Below are positions 35,651-43,874 of a stretch of DNA of 64,000 nt, in pieces. This stretch comes from Planctomycetes bacterium B3_Pla (GTDB lineage: Bacteria; Planctomycetota; Phycisphaerae; Sedimentisphaerales; Anaerobacaceae), in NCBI GenBank assembly GCA_005223045.1, contig NJBM01000001.1, forward strand, positions 124,001 through 188,000, written 5' to 3'. The translations under genes were made by a program, and so were the position numbers. The notes beneath the pieces are model-generated. The model did no database searches and was not told where the DNA came from. It saw nothing but the letters and a program-made list of their open reading frames with translations. Each line of letters starts with the position of its first letter. Position 1 is the stretch's first letter.

Positions 35651-36316
35651 TTACTCGCAAGCTTTCCGAATGGCGTTTATTGCGGCAATACGGTCGGTTT
35701 TTGCAAAAATTGCATTTCCCGCAACCAGGGTGTCGGCACCATACGAGACCACAGTTGATGCGGTCTGAGGATCTATACCGCCATCAACTTCAATGCGTAT
35801 ATCAGGCCCGACAATTTCCCTGATTCGAGCGATTTTCTTTGCCGCGACCGGCATGAACTCCTGCCCGCCGAAGCCCGGGTGGACCGTCATTACCAAGACC
35901 ATCTCGCATAGAGGCGCCACCGCCTCGATTGCCTCGACCGGCGTCTCCGGATTCAGGCATATCCCGGCCGAACATCCCAGATCGTGCAATTCGTCCACGA
36001 TCCGGCGCGGGTCGTCAGCCGCTTCGATATGAAATGTTACATGGTCGGCGCCGGCCTCGACAAAAGGCTCGGCATATTTGGCCGGATCGCTTATCATCAG
36101 ATGAGCATCGAAAACCAGTTCGCTTACCTTGCGAAGCCTGGCAATTACCGGCGGACCCATTGTGATATTCGGGACAAAGTGCCCGTCCATGACGTCCAGA
36201 TGTATAATGTTGATCCCCGCCGAAGTGACTTCTGCTATCTCGTCGGCCAACCGGGCAAAATCGGCGCTCAGTACCGACGGCACAATTTCAATTGTCCCTG
36301 CTTTCGGTAATCGCAT
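35651..36316 (-). CDS. rpe: Ribulose-phosphate 3-epimerase
   Basis: Rpe interconverts ribulose 5-phosphate and xylulose 5-phosphate in the pentose phosphate pathway. The TIM-barrel markers PSVLSADFARL, LDVMDGHFVPNITMGP, VLVMTVHPGFGGQEF and EVDGGIDPQTA are all in place, with the metal-binding His and Asp. 221 residues, normal. It starts 13 bases after pgk, in the order gap-pgk-rpe, which groups carbon metabolism. Confidence 0.95.
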   Translation of the reverse strand: MRLPKAGTIEIVPSVLSADFARLADEIAEVTSAGINIIHLDVMDGHFVPNITMGPPVIARLRKVSELVFDAHLMISDPAKYAEPFVEAGADHVTFHIEAADDPRRIVDELHDLGCSAGICLNPETPVEAIEAVAPLCEMVLVMTVHPGFGGQEFMPVAAKKIARIREIVGPDIRIEVDGGIDPQTASTVVSYGADTLVAGNAIFAKTDRIAAINAIRKACE

Positions 36317-36329
36317 CGTAATTGATTAT

Positions 36330-37583
36330 TTACTTTTCATCAAGAATCTCAAGACACTTGAATTTCTTTCCCTCGAGAAATTCAAGCGAGGCGCCGCCGC
36401 CAGTAGAAATATGGCTTATCCTATCTTCCAGACCGAGCTTCTTGACTGCGGCCGCACTGTCACCGCCGCCGATTATGCTGCTGGCCCCGTTATCCGTAGC
36501 CTCGGCGACCGCCAAAGCGATGTCGTTCGTTCCCTCATCGAAAGGCGGTATCTCGAAGACACCCATAGGTCCGTTCCAGACGATGGTTTTGGCATCGGCG
36601 ATATTATCTTTGAACTTCTGGGCTGCGATAGGCCCTATATCGACGGCCTGGAAACCCGGGTCGATGTCGCCCACGGCGGTACGATACGTTACGCCGGGCT
36701 TGAGTTCGCGGACCACATGGTGATCTACAGGCAGAACAACCTCACAGTTCGCCTCGGCGGCCTGCTCCAGCAATTTCTGACCCTTGTCAACGAAGTCGTT
36801 CTCGCACAGGCTCCGACCGATGCTCTTGCCCCGGCCCTTGAGGAACGTGTACGCCATGGCCCCGCCAATGATGATACGGTCAACCTTGCGAACGAGACTC
36901 TCGATCACGCCTATCTTGTCCGAGACTTTTGCTCCGCCTAATATTGCCACAAACGGCCTTTTCGGATCGCTCAAAGTCTCGCCTAAGAACTCCAGCTCCT
37001 TTTCGATCAAAAAGCCGATGACCCGCGGCTTGCCCTCCATAAGCGCCGGCACCGTGTACATCGAGGCATTGTCCCTGTGAGCCGTCCCGAAAGCATCGTC
37101 AACGTAGATGTCCGCTAAATCGGCAAGCTGTTTTGCAAAATCGTCCTTGGCTTGGCGCAGTTGTGCATCTTCCTTGGCCGCCTTGTCCTTTATCGTTTCT
37201 GCCTTGTGAAAGCGCAGGTTCTCAAGCAACAGACAATCGCCGCTCGCCAGTGCCGAGGCCTTCGCCTTTGTCTCGGGGCCAATACAATCGTCGGCAAAAA
37301 CAACCTCCCGGCCCAGCAATTCGGATAGCCTCCCGGCTACCGGGGCCAGAGACATTTTTTCGTCTCTATGGCCCTTGGGTCTGCCAAGATGACTCATAAG
37401 AATCAGCGCACCGCCGCCACCCAATATGGTCTTTATTGTGGGCAGCGCCTTTACGATTCGGTCGTCGCTCGTGATGTTGCAATCATCATCCAGCGGCACG
37501 TTGAAGTCGCACCGCATCAGAACTTTCTTACCCTGCACATCGATGTCAACAACAGTTTTCTTGGCCATTTCCTGTACCTGCAT
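36330..37583 (-). CDS. pgk: Phosphoglycerate kinase
   Basis: Pgk moves the phosphate of 1,3-bisphosphoglycerate to ADP. MRCDFNVPLDDD with the substrate Asp and Arg near the N-terminus, HLGRPKG, GGAKVSDKIGVIE, and the C-terminal IIGGGDSAAAV are characteristic. 417 residues from the ATG at 37583 (GAGG five bases upstream); an ATG at 37568 with AGG is an equally plausible start, giving 412. It follows gap by about 33 bases. Confidence 0.95.
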   Translation of the reverse strand: MQVQEMAKKTVVDIDVQGKKVLMRCDFNVPLDDDCNITSDDRIVKALPTIKTILGGGGALILMSHLGRPKGHRDEKMSLAPVAGRLSELLGREVVFADDCIGPETKAKASALASGDCLLLENLRFHKAETIKDKAAKEDAQLRQAKDDFAKQLADLADIYVDDAFGTAHRDNASMYTVPALMEGKPRVIGFLIEKELEFLGETLSDPKRPFVAILGGAKVSDKIGVIESLVRKVDRIIIGGAMAYTFLKGRGKSIGRSLCENDFVDKGQKLLEQAAEANCEVVLPVDHHVVRELKPGVTYRTAVGDIDPGFQAVDIGPIAAQKFKDNIADAKTIVWNGPMGVFEIPPFDEGTNDIALAVAEATDNGASSIIGGGDSAAAVKKLGLEDRISHISTGGGASLEFLEGKKFKCLEILDEK

Positions 37584-37616
37584 TTCAACCTCACACTCGC
37601 AAGAACGGCAATCGAC

Positions 37617-38630
37617 TTACATCGCCGCCATTTTCTCCATAATATCGACGCTGCGGTTCGAGTAGCCCCACTCGTTGTCATACCAGCTAACGACCTTGAC
37701 CGTCCTGCCGATAACAATTGTGCACAAAGAATCGAAGATGCTCGAAGCCGGGTCGTTCACAATGTCGCTGCTGACAATCGGCTCATCACAATATACGAGG
37801 ATGCCCTTCAAGGGCCCTTCCGCGGCTGCTTTCAGCGCCGCATTTACGCTGTCGACAGTAACATCCTTTTTGACGTTGACCACAAGGTCAACGATACTGC
37901 CTACCGGAATAGGCACACGAATAGCAAAACCATCGAGTTTACCGGCAAGTTCGGGAATAACCACGCCGATGGCCTTTGCCGCACCGGTGCTGGTGGGGAT
38001 CATGTTTGCCCCGGCGGCACGCGCACGACGCAGATCCGAGTGGATCATGTCAGCCACGTTTTGGTCGTTGGTATAAGCGTGAATGGTAGTCATAACGCCC
38101 TGCTCGATGCCAAACGTATCGTTGAGAGTCTTGGCCAGCGGGGCCAGACAATTGGTCGTGCAGCTTGCATTCGAGACGCATTTGACGTCACTGGTAAGCT
38201 GGTCGTCGTTGACACCCAAAACGATCGTTGCGTCAATCTTGTCCTTTGCCGGGACGCTCAACAGGACCTTCTCGGCGCCGGCCTTGATATGGTCGGCGTA
38301 ACCGCCCTTGGGCGACTCAGCATTGCGAAAAATTCCGGTCGATTCCAGGGCAATCTTGACGCCCATGTCCTTCCAGGGCAGCTCGGCGGGATTCCTGACA
38401 GCCAGAACCTTAATGGATTTGCCGTTGATAACCAATTCGCCTTCCTTTGCCTCGACGGTTCCGCCCCATTTGCCCATCACGGTGTCGTATTTGAACAGAT
38501 GCGCAAGGCTCTTCGCATCCGAGAGGTCATTGATAGCGACCAGATCCAGTTCGCCGTCTCTCTCTAAGATAATTCTTGCCACAGCCCTGCCGATCCGGCC
38601 GAACCCGTTAATTGCGACCTTTGTTGCCAT
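37617..38630 (-). CDS. gap: Glyceraldehyde-3-phosphate dehydrogenase
   Basis: Catalyses oxidation and phosphorylation of glyceraldehyde 3-phosphate with NAD. The NAD-binding [13 protein letters not shown] at the start, the catalytic Cys in [13 protein letters not shown] (about residue 152) and the phosphate-site TGAAKAIG are present. 337 residues, normal. An AAGGAG lies eight to nine bases before the ATG, and about 200 bases of free sequence lie upstream, so this is the likely first gene of the long minus-strand block gap-pgk-rpe-accD-hisC-hisB-ispF-cysS-ruvCAB. Confidence 0.96.
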   Translation of the reverse strand: MATKVAINGFGRIGRAVARIILERDGELDLVAINDLSDAKSLAHLFKYDTVMGKWGGTVEAKEGELVINGKSIKVLAVRNPAELPWKDMGVKIALESTGIFRNAESPKGGYADHIKAGAEKVLLSVPAKDKIDATIVLGVNDDQLTSDVKCVSNASCTTNCLAPLAKTLNDTFGIEQGVMTTIHAYTNDQNVADMIHSDLRRARAAGANMIPTSTGAAKAIGVVIPELAGKLDGFAIRVPIPVGSIVDLVVNVKKDVTVDSVNAALKAAAEGPLKGILVYCDEPIVSSDIVNDPASSIFDSLCTIVIGRTVKVVSWYDNEWGYSNRSVDIMEKMAAM

Positions 38631-38829
38631 TTTTTACTTCTCCTTATTTTTGAGACCTATAAAGCAATTTTTTGTTATTTCGGCCCCTCACCAGGGATAG
38701 ATAAGGGACAAACGAGAGAGCTACTTTATGGATTACCCACCCCGCTGTCAAGACTTTATTCCAAATAACGAGAAACTCAAAATTACAGAATCCCCCGGCC
38801 GGCAGAGCGTTCGACGGACTTGGCAAGGA

Positions 38830-40224
38830 TTAGCGTTTCCTTCTTTCCCTCTTCTTTGAGCCTGCGGTTTCGGGAGATTGCCGGTCCTTCCCGGCCTTGC
38901 CGATCTGGGGCGCCAATTGGTCCTTCCAGTCCTCGAAGGTCTGCCGCAGACGTCTGACAATCTCCGGGTTTTGCTCCTTGAGGTTGTTCTTTTCGGTAAT
39001 ATCCGCATGAAGGTCATATAGTTCCAACGAGCCCTTGAAAGACAGCAGCTTCCATTTGCCGACCCGAACGGCCCACTGATCGGTGCCGTCGTACCAGAAC
39101 AGAGCTTTGTGCAGCGGTTCTTTCGTTTCTCCGCGAAGGATCGGCAGCATGTTCCTGCCATCATAGACACGGTCGTTCGGCAGCCTGGCGCCCGCCGCCG
39201 CACAGACGGTCGGCATTACATCTACGGAAATGACGGGCTCATCGCAAACGACCTCTTTCGGCAGCCTGTCGGGCCAGCGGACGATGAACGGCACCCGGAT
39301 TCCCCCCTCATAAACCGTCTGCTTGTAGTCTCGCAGGGCGCCGTTATTGGCAAAATTTTTCTTTGCGCCCCCGTTGTCTGAGAAAAATATGATCAGAGTG
39401 TTGCCATCGGCGCCGATCCGCTTCAAAGCGCCCAGCACCCGGCCAATCGCCTCGTCCATAGATATGAGCATCGCAAGGTAGATGTCTCGGTTCCGATCCC
39501 CCGTATTGAAGCGATCTATGTGTTTCTGTAACGCCTGCAATGGCCAATGGACTGCGTTAAAGGGCAAATAGAGGAAGAAAGGCCGCTTCTGATGCCGCTC
39601 GATAAACGAGACGGCTTCGCGAGCAAGGTTGTTCGTCAGGTAGCCGTTATCATTGATCGGCTTATCGTTGCGATAAATCGAGTTATGCTCGCTGGTTATC
39701 TCGAGTTTGAAATAATCGTGCGCTCCGTGGCCGAGAAATCCGTAGAACTCATCGAAGCCACGCCGCAGAGGACGATACTCAGGCTCGAGGCCCACGTGCC
39801 ATTTGCCGATGATTGCTGTCGCGTAGCCCTTCTCCTTGAGCACGTCAGCTACCGTTACTTCACTGGTGGGCATGCCGGTCCTGGAATCACCGGCTGTATA
39901 GAAGCCAAACCGCTGCTGATACCGGCCCGTCAAAAGTCCCGCCCGGGTCGGCGCACAGACATAACCGCTCGCGTAGCCGTTTGTAAATCGCACTCCCTCT
40001 GCGGCCAGCCGGTCGATGGCGGGCGTGCTGACCTCTTTTGGATGGTCATAGCAGCTCGAATCGGCATAGCCCTGGTCGTCGGACACGATCACGACAATGT
40101 TCGGACCACGGCTCCCACTCTCATCTGCCATCACCGATAAAACTCTGCCGCCGAGACAAATCCCCGATGCAGCCAACACCGATGAACGCAAAAAATCTCT
40201 TCGGGTGATTGTATTCTCCGTCAT
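38830..40224 (-). CDS. Tat-exported sulfatase 1
   Basis: A 464-residue sulfatase. The Tat signal TRRDFLRSSVLAASG lies at the N-terminus. The active-site motif is VCAPTRAGLLTG, the C-x-P-x-R form whose Cys becomes formylglycine. N-terminal metal ligands are in VVIVSDDQGYADS, and further ones in FFSDNGG. The ATG at 40224 is preferred to an upstream TTG at 40257 because it has a GGAG upstream and starts just before the twin Arg. The C-terminus (about 440-464) is Lys/Arg-rich. It is a lone sulfatase, separate from the trio at 48.6-53.1 kb. The substrate cannot be told from sequence. Confidence 0.9.
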   Translation of the reverse strand: MTENTITRRDFLRSSVLAASGICLGGRVLSVMADESGSRGPNIVVIVSDDQGYADSSCYDHPKEVSTPAIDRLAAEGVRFTNGYASGYVCAPTRAGLLTGRYQQRFGFYTAGDSRTGMPTSEVTVADVLKEKGYATAIIGKWHVGLEPEYRPLRRGFDEFYGFLGHGAHDYFKLEITSEHNSIYRNDKPINDNGYLTNNLAREAVSFIERHQKRPFFLYLPFNAVHWPLQALQKHIDRFNTGDRNRDIYLAMLISMDEAIGRVLGALKRIGADGNTLIIFFSDNGGAKKNFANNGALRDYKQTVYEGGIRVPFIVRWPDRLPKEVVCDEPVISVDVMPTVCAAAGARLPNDRVYDGRNMLPILRGETKEPLHKALFWYDGTDQWAVRVGKWKLLSFKGSLELYDLHADITEKNNLKEQNPEIVRRLRQTFEDWKDQLAPQIGKAGKDRQSPETAGSKKRERRKR

Positions 40225-40257
40225 CTTGCTTACACTCTCCAACAATTGCTCTGTCAA

Positions 40258-40682
40258 ACATCCCCCGGGCTCACAGCCTCCCTGCGGGTTCGTCTATCCT
40301 ATCTGATTCACCTGGACAATGCAATGTGCCCACTGAAAGACACGAGATTGCTTCGTCGCTCCGCTCCTCGCAATGACAGGACGTCCAATTTTATGTCATT
40401 GCGAGCACCTCACCTGATTCTCAGGATGTATAGAGAAGAAAGCAGCCCACTCCTGTCATTGCGAAGGAGCGCAGCGACTGCGGCAATCTCAATCCCTACG
40501 CCACAAAGAGAAGTCTATTTTCTTAGGAGCGATTCGAAGAATCGCGCGGCAATCTCAATTCTCACGATGGAATTCCTTCGACGAGCCTCGTGTATGGTGC
40601 ATGACCTGATAGACGCAATTTTCGGGATTTTCTTCGGATATCGTGTAACATAAATGCTCCCCGCGCAATCATACGTGCGACG
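40258..40682. other. 425-base intergenic stretch filled with repeats
   Basis: No gene is supported. It contains an inverted pair of REP-like elements (40344-40379 and 40456-40491) and a shorter related piece (GGCAATCTCAAT at about 40550). The rest shows no clear promoter for the sigma gene that follows. Confidence 0.6.
40344..40491. repeat. Inverted pair of GAGATTGC / GCAATCTC elements
   Basis: The left copy runs GAGATTGCTTCGTCGCTCC to TCGCAATGACA and the right copy GTCATTGCGAAGGAGCG to GGCAATCTC, in opposite orientation with about 76 bases between. Each is a known type of dispersed REP-like sequence; together they could form a MITE-like unit. Confidence 0.6.
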
Positions 40683-41267
40683 ATGGTTGGTGCTATGGCA
40701 AAAGTTGTTGAGCGAATAGAAGATGAAGACCTGGTGCTAAGGGCACGTACGCAAGCCGATGCACTCGGTCGGCTCTACGAGCTGTATTACGAGCAAATCT
40801 TCCGATTCTGCGTTTACAGGCTCTTTAACAAGGAAATAGCCGAAGATGTGACCTCTACGGTCTTTCTCGAAGTGGCTCGCAAGATTCGCAGCTTCAGAGG
40901 TCGAACCGAGCAGGATTTCGGAAACTGGCTGTATGCCATAGCAGCCAACCAGGCGAACGCCTACATAAGAAAGACGTCGCGACGTAAGAAACTGCTCGCA
41001 AAGGCGGCCCGCTTAATGAAAGCCTACAAGAACACCGAAGAAGCCGCCGAGCCGGACTGGCCGAGGCTATACGCGGCTATTTTGAAACTAAAGCCGCAGC
41101 ACCAAACCATTGTCACGCTGAGGTTCTTTGAAAACCTCCAATACGAGCAGATTGCGCAGATTCTGAATGTCAGAGAAGCAACTCTGCGTGTTACGCTGCA
41201 CAGAATAATCAACAAGCTGCGAAAGCATTTGTTAACCGTTTTCGACGGAGAAATGGAAAATGATTAA
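40683..41267 (+). CDS. ECF sigma factor 1
   Basis: A 194-residue sigma-70 family protein with only regions 2 and 4. Region 2 spans about residues 25-95 (YELYYEQIFRFCVYRL, EDVTSTVFLEVARKIRSF, FGNWLYAIAANQ) and region 4 about 135-185 (LRFFENLQYEQIAQILNVREATLRVTLHRIINKL). The linker is short and basic. It overlaps the next gene by eight bases, and that gene encodes the likely membrane regulator. An ATG at 40695 is an alternative start. The signal is unknown. Confidence 0.9.
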   Translation: MVGAMAKVVERIEDEDLVLRARTQADALGRLYELYYEQIFRFCVYRLFNKEIAEDVTSTVFLEVARKIRSFRGRTEQDFGNWLYAIAANQANAYIRKTSRRKKLLAKAARLMKAYKNTEEAAEPDWPRLYAAILKLKPQHQTIVTLRFFENLQYEQIAQILNVREATLRVTLHRIINKLRKHLLTVFDGEMEND

Positions 41268-42438
41268 GAACGAAGCCGATTTTAAGAAAATCATCGGTCG
41301 GCTAAATATCGATACCGAGCCGAATCCGGCGCACCGCGAAAACCTGCGCCGGAAAATGCTCTCCGTCTTCAGCCAAGCCAAGCCGCAACCGACAGGCCGG
41401 ATAATGGCCTTTCAAATCTTTAGGAGAACTATCATGAGAAATCCAGTTACAAAGATTGCTGCTGCCGCATTGATAATAGCAGCCATACTGTTCGTGTATA
41501 GTTTCAGTGGTTCCGAGAGCATAGCATTTGCCGATGTTATGCGAAACATCCAGAATGCTCGAACCTTGACCTACCAAACCGTTTTAACAGCAGTGGAGCA
41601 AGAACCCCAGGTCTTGAAGACCATGGTTCTCGAACCGCATCTGATGCGGGTGGAATTACCAGACGGAAGCATTTGGATCACCAATCACGGCCAAGGTAAA
41701 ACGCTCCTCTTGGACTCAAACAGAAGACAGGCTGTAGTCTCGTCCACTCCTCAGAAGACGCTGGATTTGTACGATACGTTCCGAAACTTTCGCAACTTGC
41801 CGGATTTTACCGTCAGAAATTTCGGCCGGGACACGATCGACGGAACGCAGGCAATCGGTTTTCGGTTATCGAAAGAGAATGAGGATAATGTGATAATCGT
41901 ATGGGCCGATCCTCAAACCTCGCATCCTATACGTATCGAACACACGATGAAGGACAAGAACGGAAAAGTTATTAAGAGCATCACGACTAAGATTGTTTTC
42001 GATGCCAGGGTGGACGAGTCGCTTTTTCGTCTCAATGTGCCTGAGGGATACAGTGCAAAATCTGTCGATGGGCCGAGTGAGCGCGCTGCCAACCTCACAC
42101 AACGCATGCAATCGGCTAAGAACATGAAAAAGATTTTGCTGAACTGTATAATGTATGCACAGGAACATCAAGACCAATGGCCGGACAATCTGCAGGACCT
42201 CAATGTATACGGATTGGCGGCGGATGATCTAATGAATCCGAGGCATCCGGAAGAAGAAACAGGCTATGTTTACGTTAGGCCAGAGAGACCTCCATCACCG
42301 TCCCAAGTCGTGCTCTATGAGAAATATGACTCATGGGCCGATGGAATTAATGTCGGTTTCGTGGATGGACATGTTGAGTTCGTTACAGAGGAGTCTGTTT
42401 TCAAGAGCCGATTGGAAGAATCTCCAACTACCAGGTAA
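41260..42438 (+). CDS. Membrane-anchored regulator of ECF sigma 1, LolA-like exported part
   Basis: A 392-residue protein coupled to ECF sigma 1. Residues 1-58 are cytoplasmic without a zinc-finger motif, residues 65-83 form a membrane helix (KIAAAALIIAAILFVYSF), and the rest is exported. The segment with W-A-D-P-Q-T-S-H-P-I-R-I-E-H (about 225-238) and the ending VPEGY resembles the LolA/RseB-like fold. The C-terminus has VGFVDGHVEFV, the H-X9-DG-like ending common in planctomycetes. An in-frame AGGAG plus ATG at 41422-41436 (residue 59) could start a separate product lacking the cytoplasmic part. Its exact effect on the sigma factor is inferred. Confidence 0.7.
   Translation: MIKNEADFKKIIGRLNIDTEPNPAHRENLRRKMLSVFSQAKPQPTGRIMAFQIFRRTIMRNPVTKIAAAALIIAAILFVYSFSGSESIAFADVMRNIQNARTLTYQTVLTAVEQEPQVLKTMVLEPHLMRVELPDGSIWITNHGQGKTLLLDSNRRQAVVSSTPQKTLDLYDTFRNFRNLPDFTVRNFGRDTIDGTQAIGFRLSKENEDNVIIVWADPQTSHPIRIEHTMKDKNGKVIKSITTKIVFDARVDESLFRLNVPEGYSAKSVDGPSERAANLTQRMQSAKNMKKILLNCIMYAQEHQDQWPDNLQDLNVYGLAADDLMNPRHPEEETGYVYVRPERPPSPSQVVLYEKYDSWADGINVGFVDGHVEFVTEESVFKSRLEESPTTR
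41422..41436 (+). promoter_or_regulatory. Internal ribosome-binding site and ATG in the sigma 1 regulator
   Basis: AGGAG, seven bases, then ATG, in frame with the gene. The start codon sits just before the membrane helix. The same layout recurs at 47473-47487 and, in free-standing form, before the gene at 42642. Confidence 0.55.
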
Positions 42439-42470
42439 CTCTACCAAGTGTATGGATGGTTGATAATATC

Positions 42471-42500
42471 AAGGCCGAGTCGAATCAGCTCGGCCTTTTC
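42471..42500 (+). terminator. Terminator after the sigma 1 operon
   Basis: AAGGCCGAG and CTCGGCCTT form a nine-base stem with a nine-base loop, followed by a short, broken T-tract. Confidence 0.6.
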
Positions 42501-42641
42501 CTTTGACAGATTCCACAACATAATCTGCCGGAAACATAATTTTGTTTATACCAAAACGTGTCCGGCCACCGTCATATACAATAGCAACAATCGATTGTTC
42601 TGCTGCCAGACATAATCGCATCTAATATATGGAGAACAATC

Positions 42642-43319
42642 ATGAAAAGCCCTATCGCAGGACTCGTAGTTGCCGCCGTGGTAGTAGCTGCGGCTATCGG
42701 CATACATCACACACGCAGACCCGGCCTGGCGCTGCTGGACATCAAACTGCCCGGGCCAATGTTCGTCGGCACAAAAGAGCCTATCAGGGTCAGCAACCTC
42801 AGGAAACTCACCGTTGAGGACCGGCCGCCCTTTCTGGCGCCGGTCGGGACAACAAACGTCGCTCTTGGCAAATCCGTAGCGGCCAGCGATGAAGAACCTA
42901 TAATCGGCGAGATAGAAATGATTACCGACGGCGACAAGGAAGCCGCTGACGGCAGCTTCGTGGAGCTGGCCCCGTTTCTGCAACACGTTACCATCGACCT
43001 CGAATCCTTGCATGAGATTTACGCCGTGATGATATGGCATTACCACAAACTGCCCAGGGCTTATTTGGATGTCGTCGTACAAATCGCCGGTGATCCTGAT
43101 TTCACTACGAATGTGAGGACACTATTCAACAATGACATCGACAACTCGGCAGGCCTCGGCGTCGGCACGGACATGCACTACGTGGAGACCCACAAGGGTG
43201 AACTGATCGACGCTAAAGGCGCCAAGGCCCGGTACGTCCGCCTCTACAGCAACGGCAACACCACCGACGATCTGAACCACTACGTCGAAGTAGAAGTCCA
43301 CGGAAAACCCACAAAATAG
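42642..43319 (+). CDS. Exported discoidin-like (F5/8 type C-like) protein
   Basis: A 225-residue protein with a signal or anchor segment (MKSPIAGLVVAAVVVAAAIG) and a beta-rich domain. The pattern NVALGKSVAASD... ITDGDKEA...YVRLYSNGNT is that of discoidin/F5/8-type galactose-binding-like folds, so it probably binds a carbohydrate or a surface ligand. GGAG precedes the ATG. Its leader and first residues resemble the internal starts of the regulators at 41434 and 47485. It has a terminator before it and the BlaI promoter behind it. Confidence 0.7.
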   Translation: MKSPIAGLVVAAVVVAAAIGIHHTRRPGLALLDIKLPGPMFVGTKEPIRVSNLRKLTVEDRPPFLAPVGTTNVALGKSVAASDEEPIIGEIEMITDGDKEAADGSFVELAPFLQHVTIDLESLHEIYAVMIWHYHKLPRAYLDVVVQIAGDPDFTTNVRTLFNNDIDNSAGLGVGTDMHYVETHKGELIDAKGAKARYVRLYSNGNTTDDLNHYVEVEVHGKPTK

Positions 43320-43435
43320 AATAAACGGAAATATTCAAGACACGCATGGGAACAAGTTTTTGAGAAGATTTTTCCTCGTTTTCGCACTCAAAATCCCGAT
43401 TTGCAAAATATTTTTCGGGAAATCTAATTTTTTTG

Positions 43436-43463
43436 TTGGCATCTTCTACATGTGTAGTAAAAT
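43436..43463 (+). promoter_or_regulatory. blaI-M56 promoter
   Basis: TTGGCA (43436-43441) and TAAAAT (43458-43463) with a 16-base spacer. The first BlaI-like operator covers the spacer. Confidence 0.6.
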
Positions 43464-43481
43464 GGTTCTACGGTTGTAGAA
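43446..43481 (+). promoter_or_regulatory. Two BlaI-type operators
   Basis: CTACATGTGTAG (43446-43457) has the TACA-n2-TGTA form recognised by BlaI/MecI repressors. A second palindrome, TTCTAC-GGTT-GTAGAA (43466-43481), follows and ends at the Shine-Dalgarno. Together they suggest autoregulation by the BlaI-like protein just downstream. Confidence 0.65.
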
Positions 43482-43493
43482 GGAGATAAAGTT

Positions 43494-43874
43494 ATGAAAC
43501 TGACACAGGCAGAATGGCAAATCATGAACGCTTTGTGGGAACAACATCCCGCAACGGCAAGGCAGATAATGGGCCGGCTACCCAAGGGTGTCAAGTGGGC
43601 TTACACCACGTTAAAGACGATGCTGAGCAGGCTGGTGGAAAAAGAGGCCCTCAGCGAACACAAGCACGCCAATACGAGCATCTACGAACCGCTCGTTTCA
43701 CAGCGCAAGGCCCGGCTTAGCGCCTTTAGATTACTGCTGGATCAGTCATTCGACGGCGCAATGGGGCCGCTGATGCACTTTTTGATGCAGGAAAAAAAGC
43801 TAAACGCCAGGCAGAAAAAAGAACTTATCAAAATCCTTGGAAATGAAAGCGAGAAAACAGGAGAAATAAAATGA
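43494..43874 (+). CDS. BlaI/MecI/CopY-family repressor
   Basis: A 126-residue winged-helix repressor. MKLTQAEWQIMNALW and the helix pair GVKWAYTTLKTMLSRLVEKEAL are the family hallmarks. Repressors of this type are cleaved or released when the partner M56 membrane protease senses a signal. The gene has a strong AGGAG start, its own promoter with two matching operators, and overlaps the M56 gene by four bases. No beta-lactamase gene is nearby, so the regulon is probably something else, perhaps only this operon. Confidence 0.92.
   Translation: MKLTQAEWQIMNALWEQHPATARQIMGRLPKGVKWAYTTLKTMLSRLVEKEALSEHKHANTSIYEPLVSQRKARLSAFRLLLDQSFDGAMGPLMHFLMQEKKLNARQKKELIKILGNESEKTGEIK

Noticed and set aside
37368..38567. 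399-codon open frame on the plus strand opposite gap
   Set aside because: Shadow of gap and the end of pgk, caused by their codon bias; no start signal and no family pattern.
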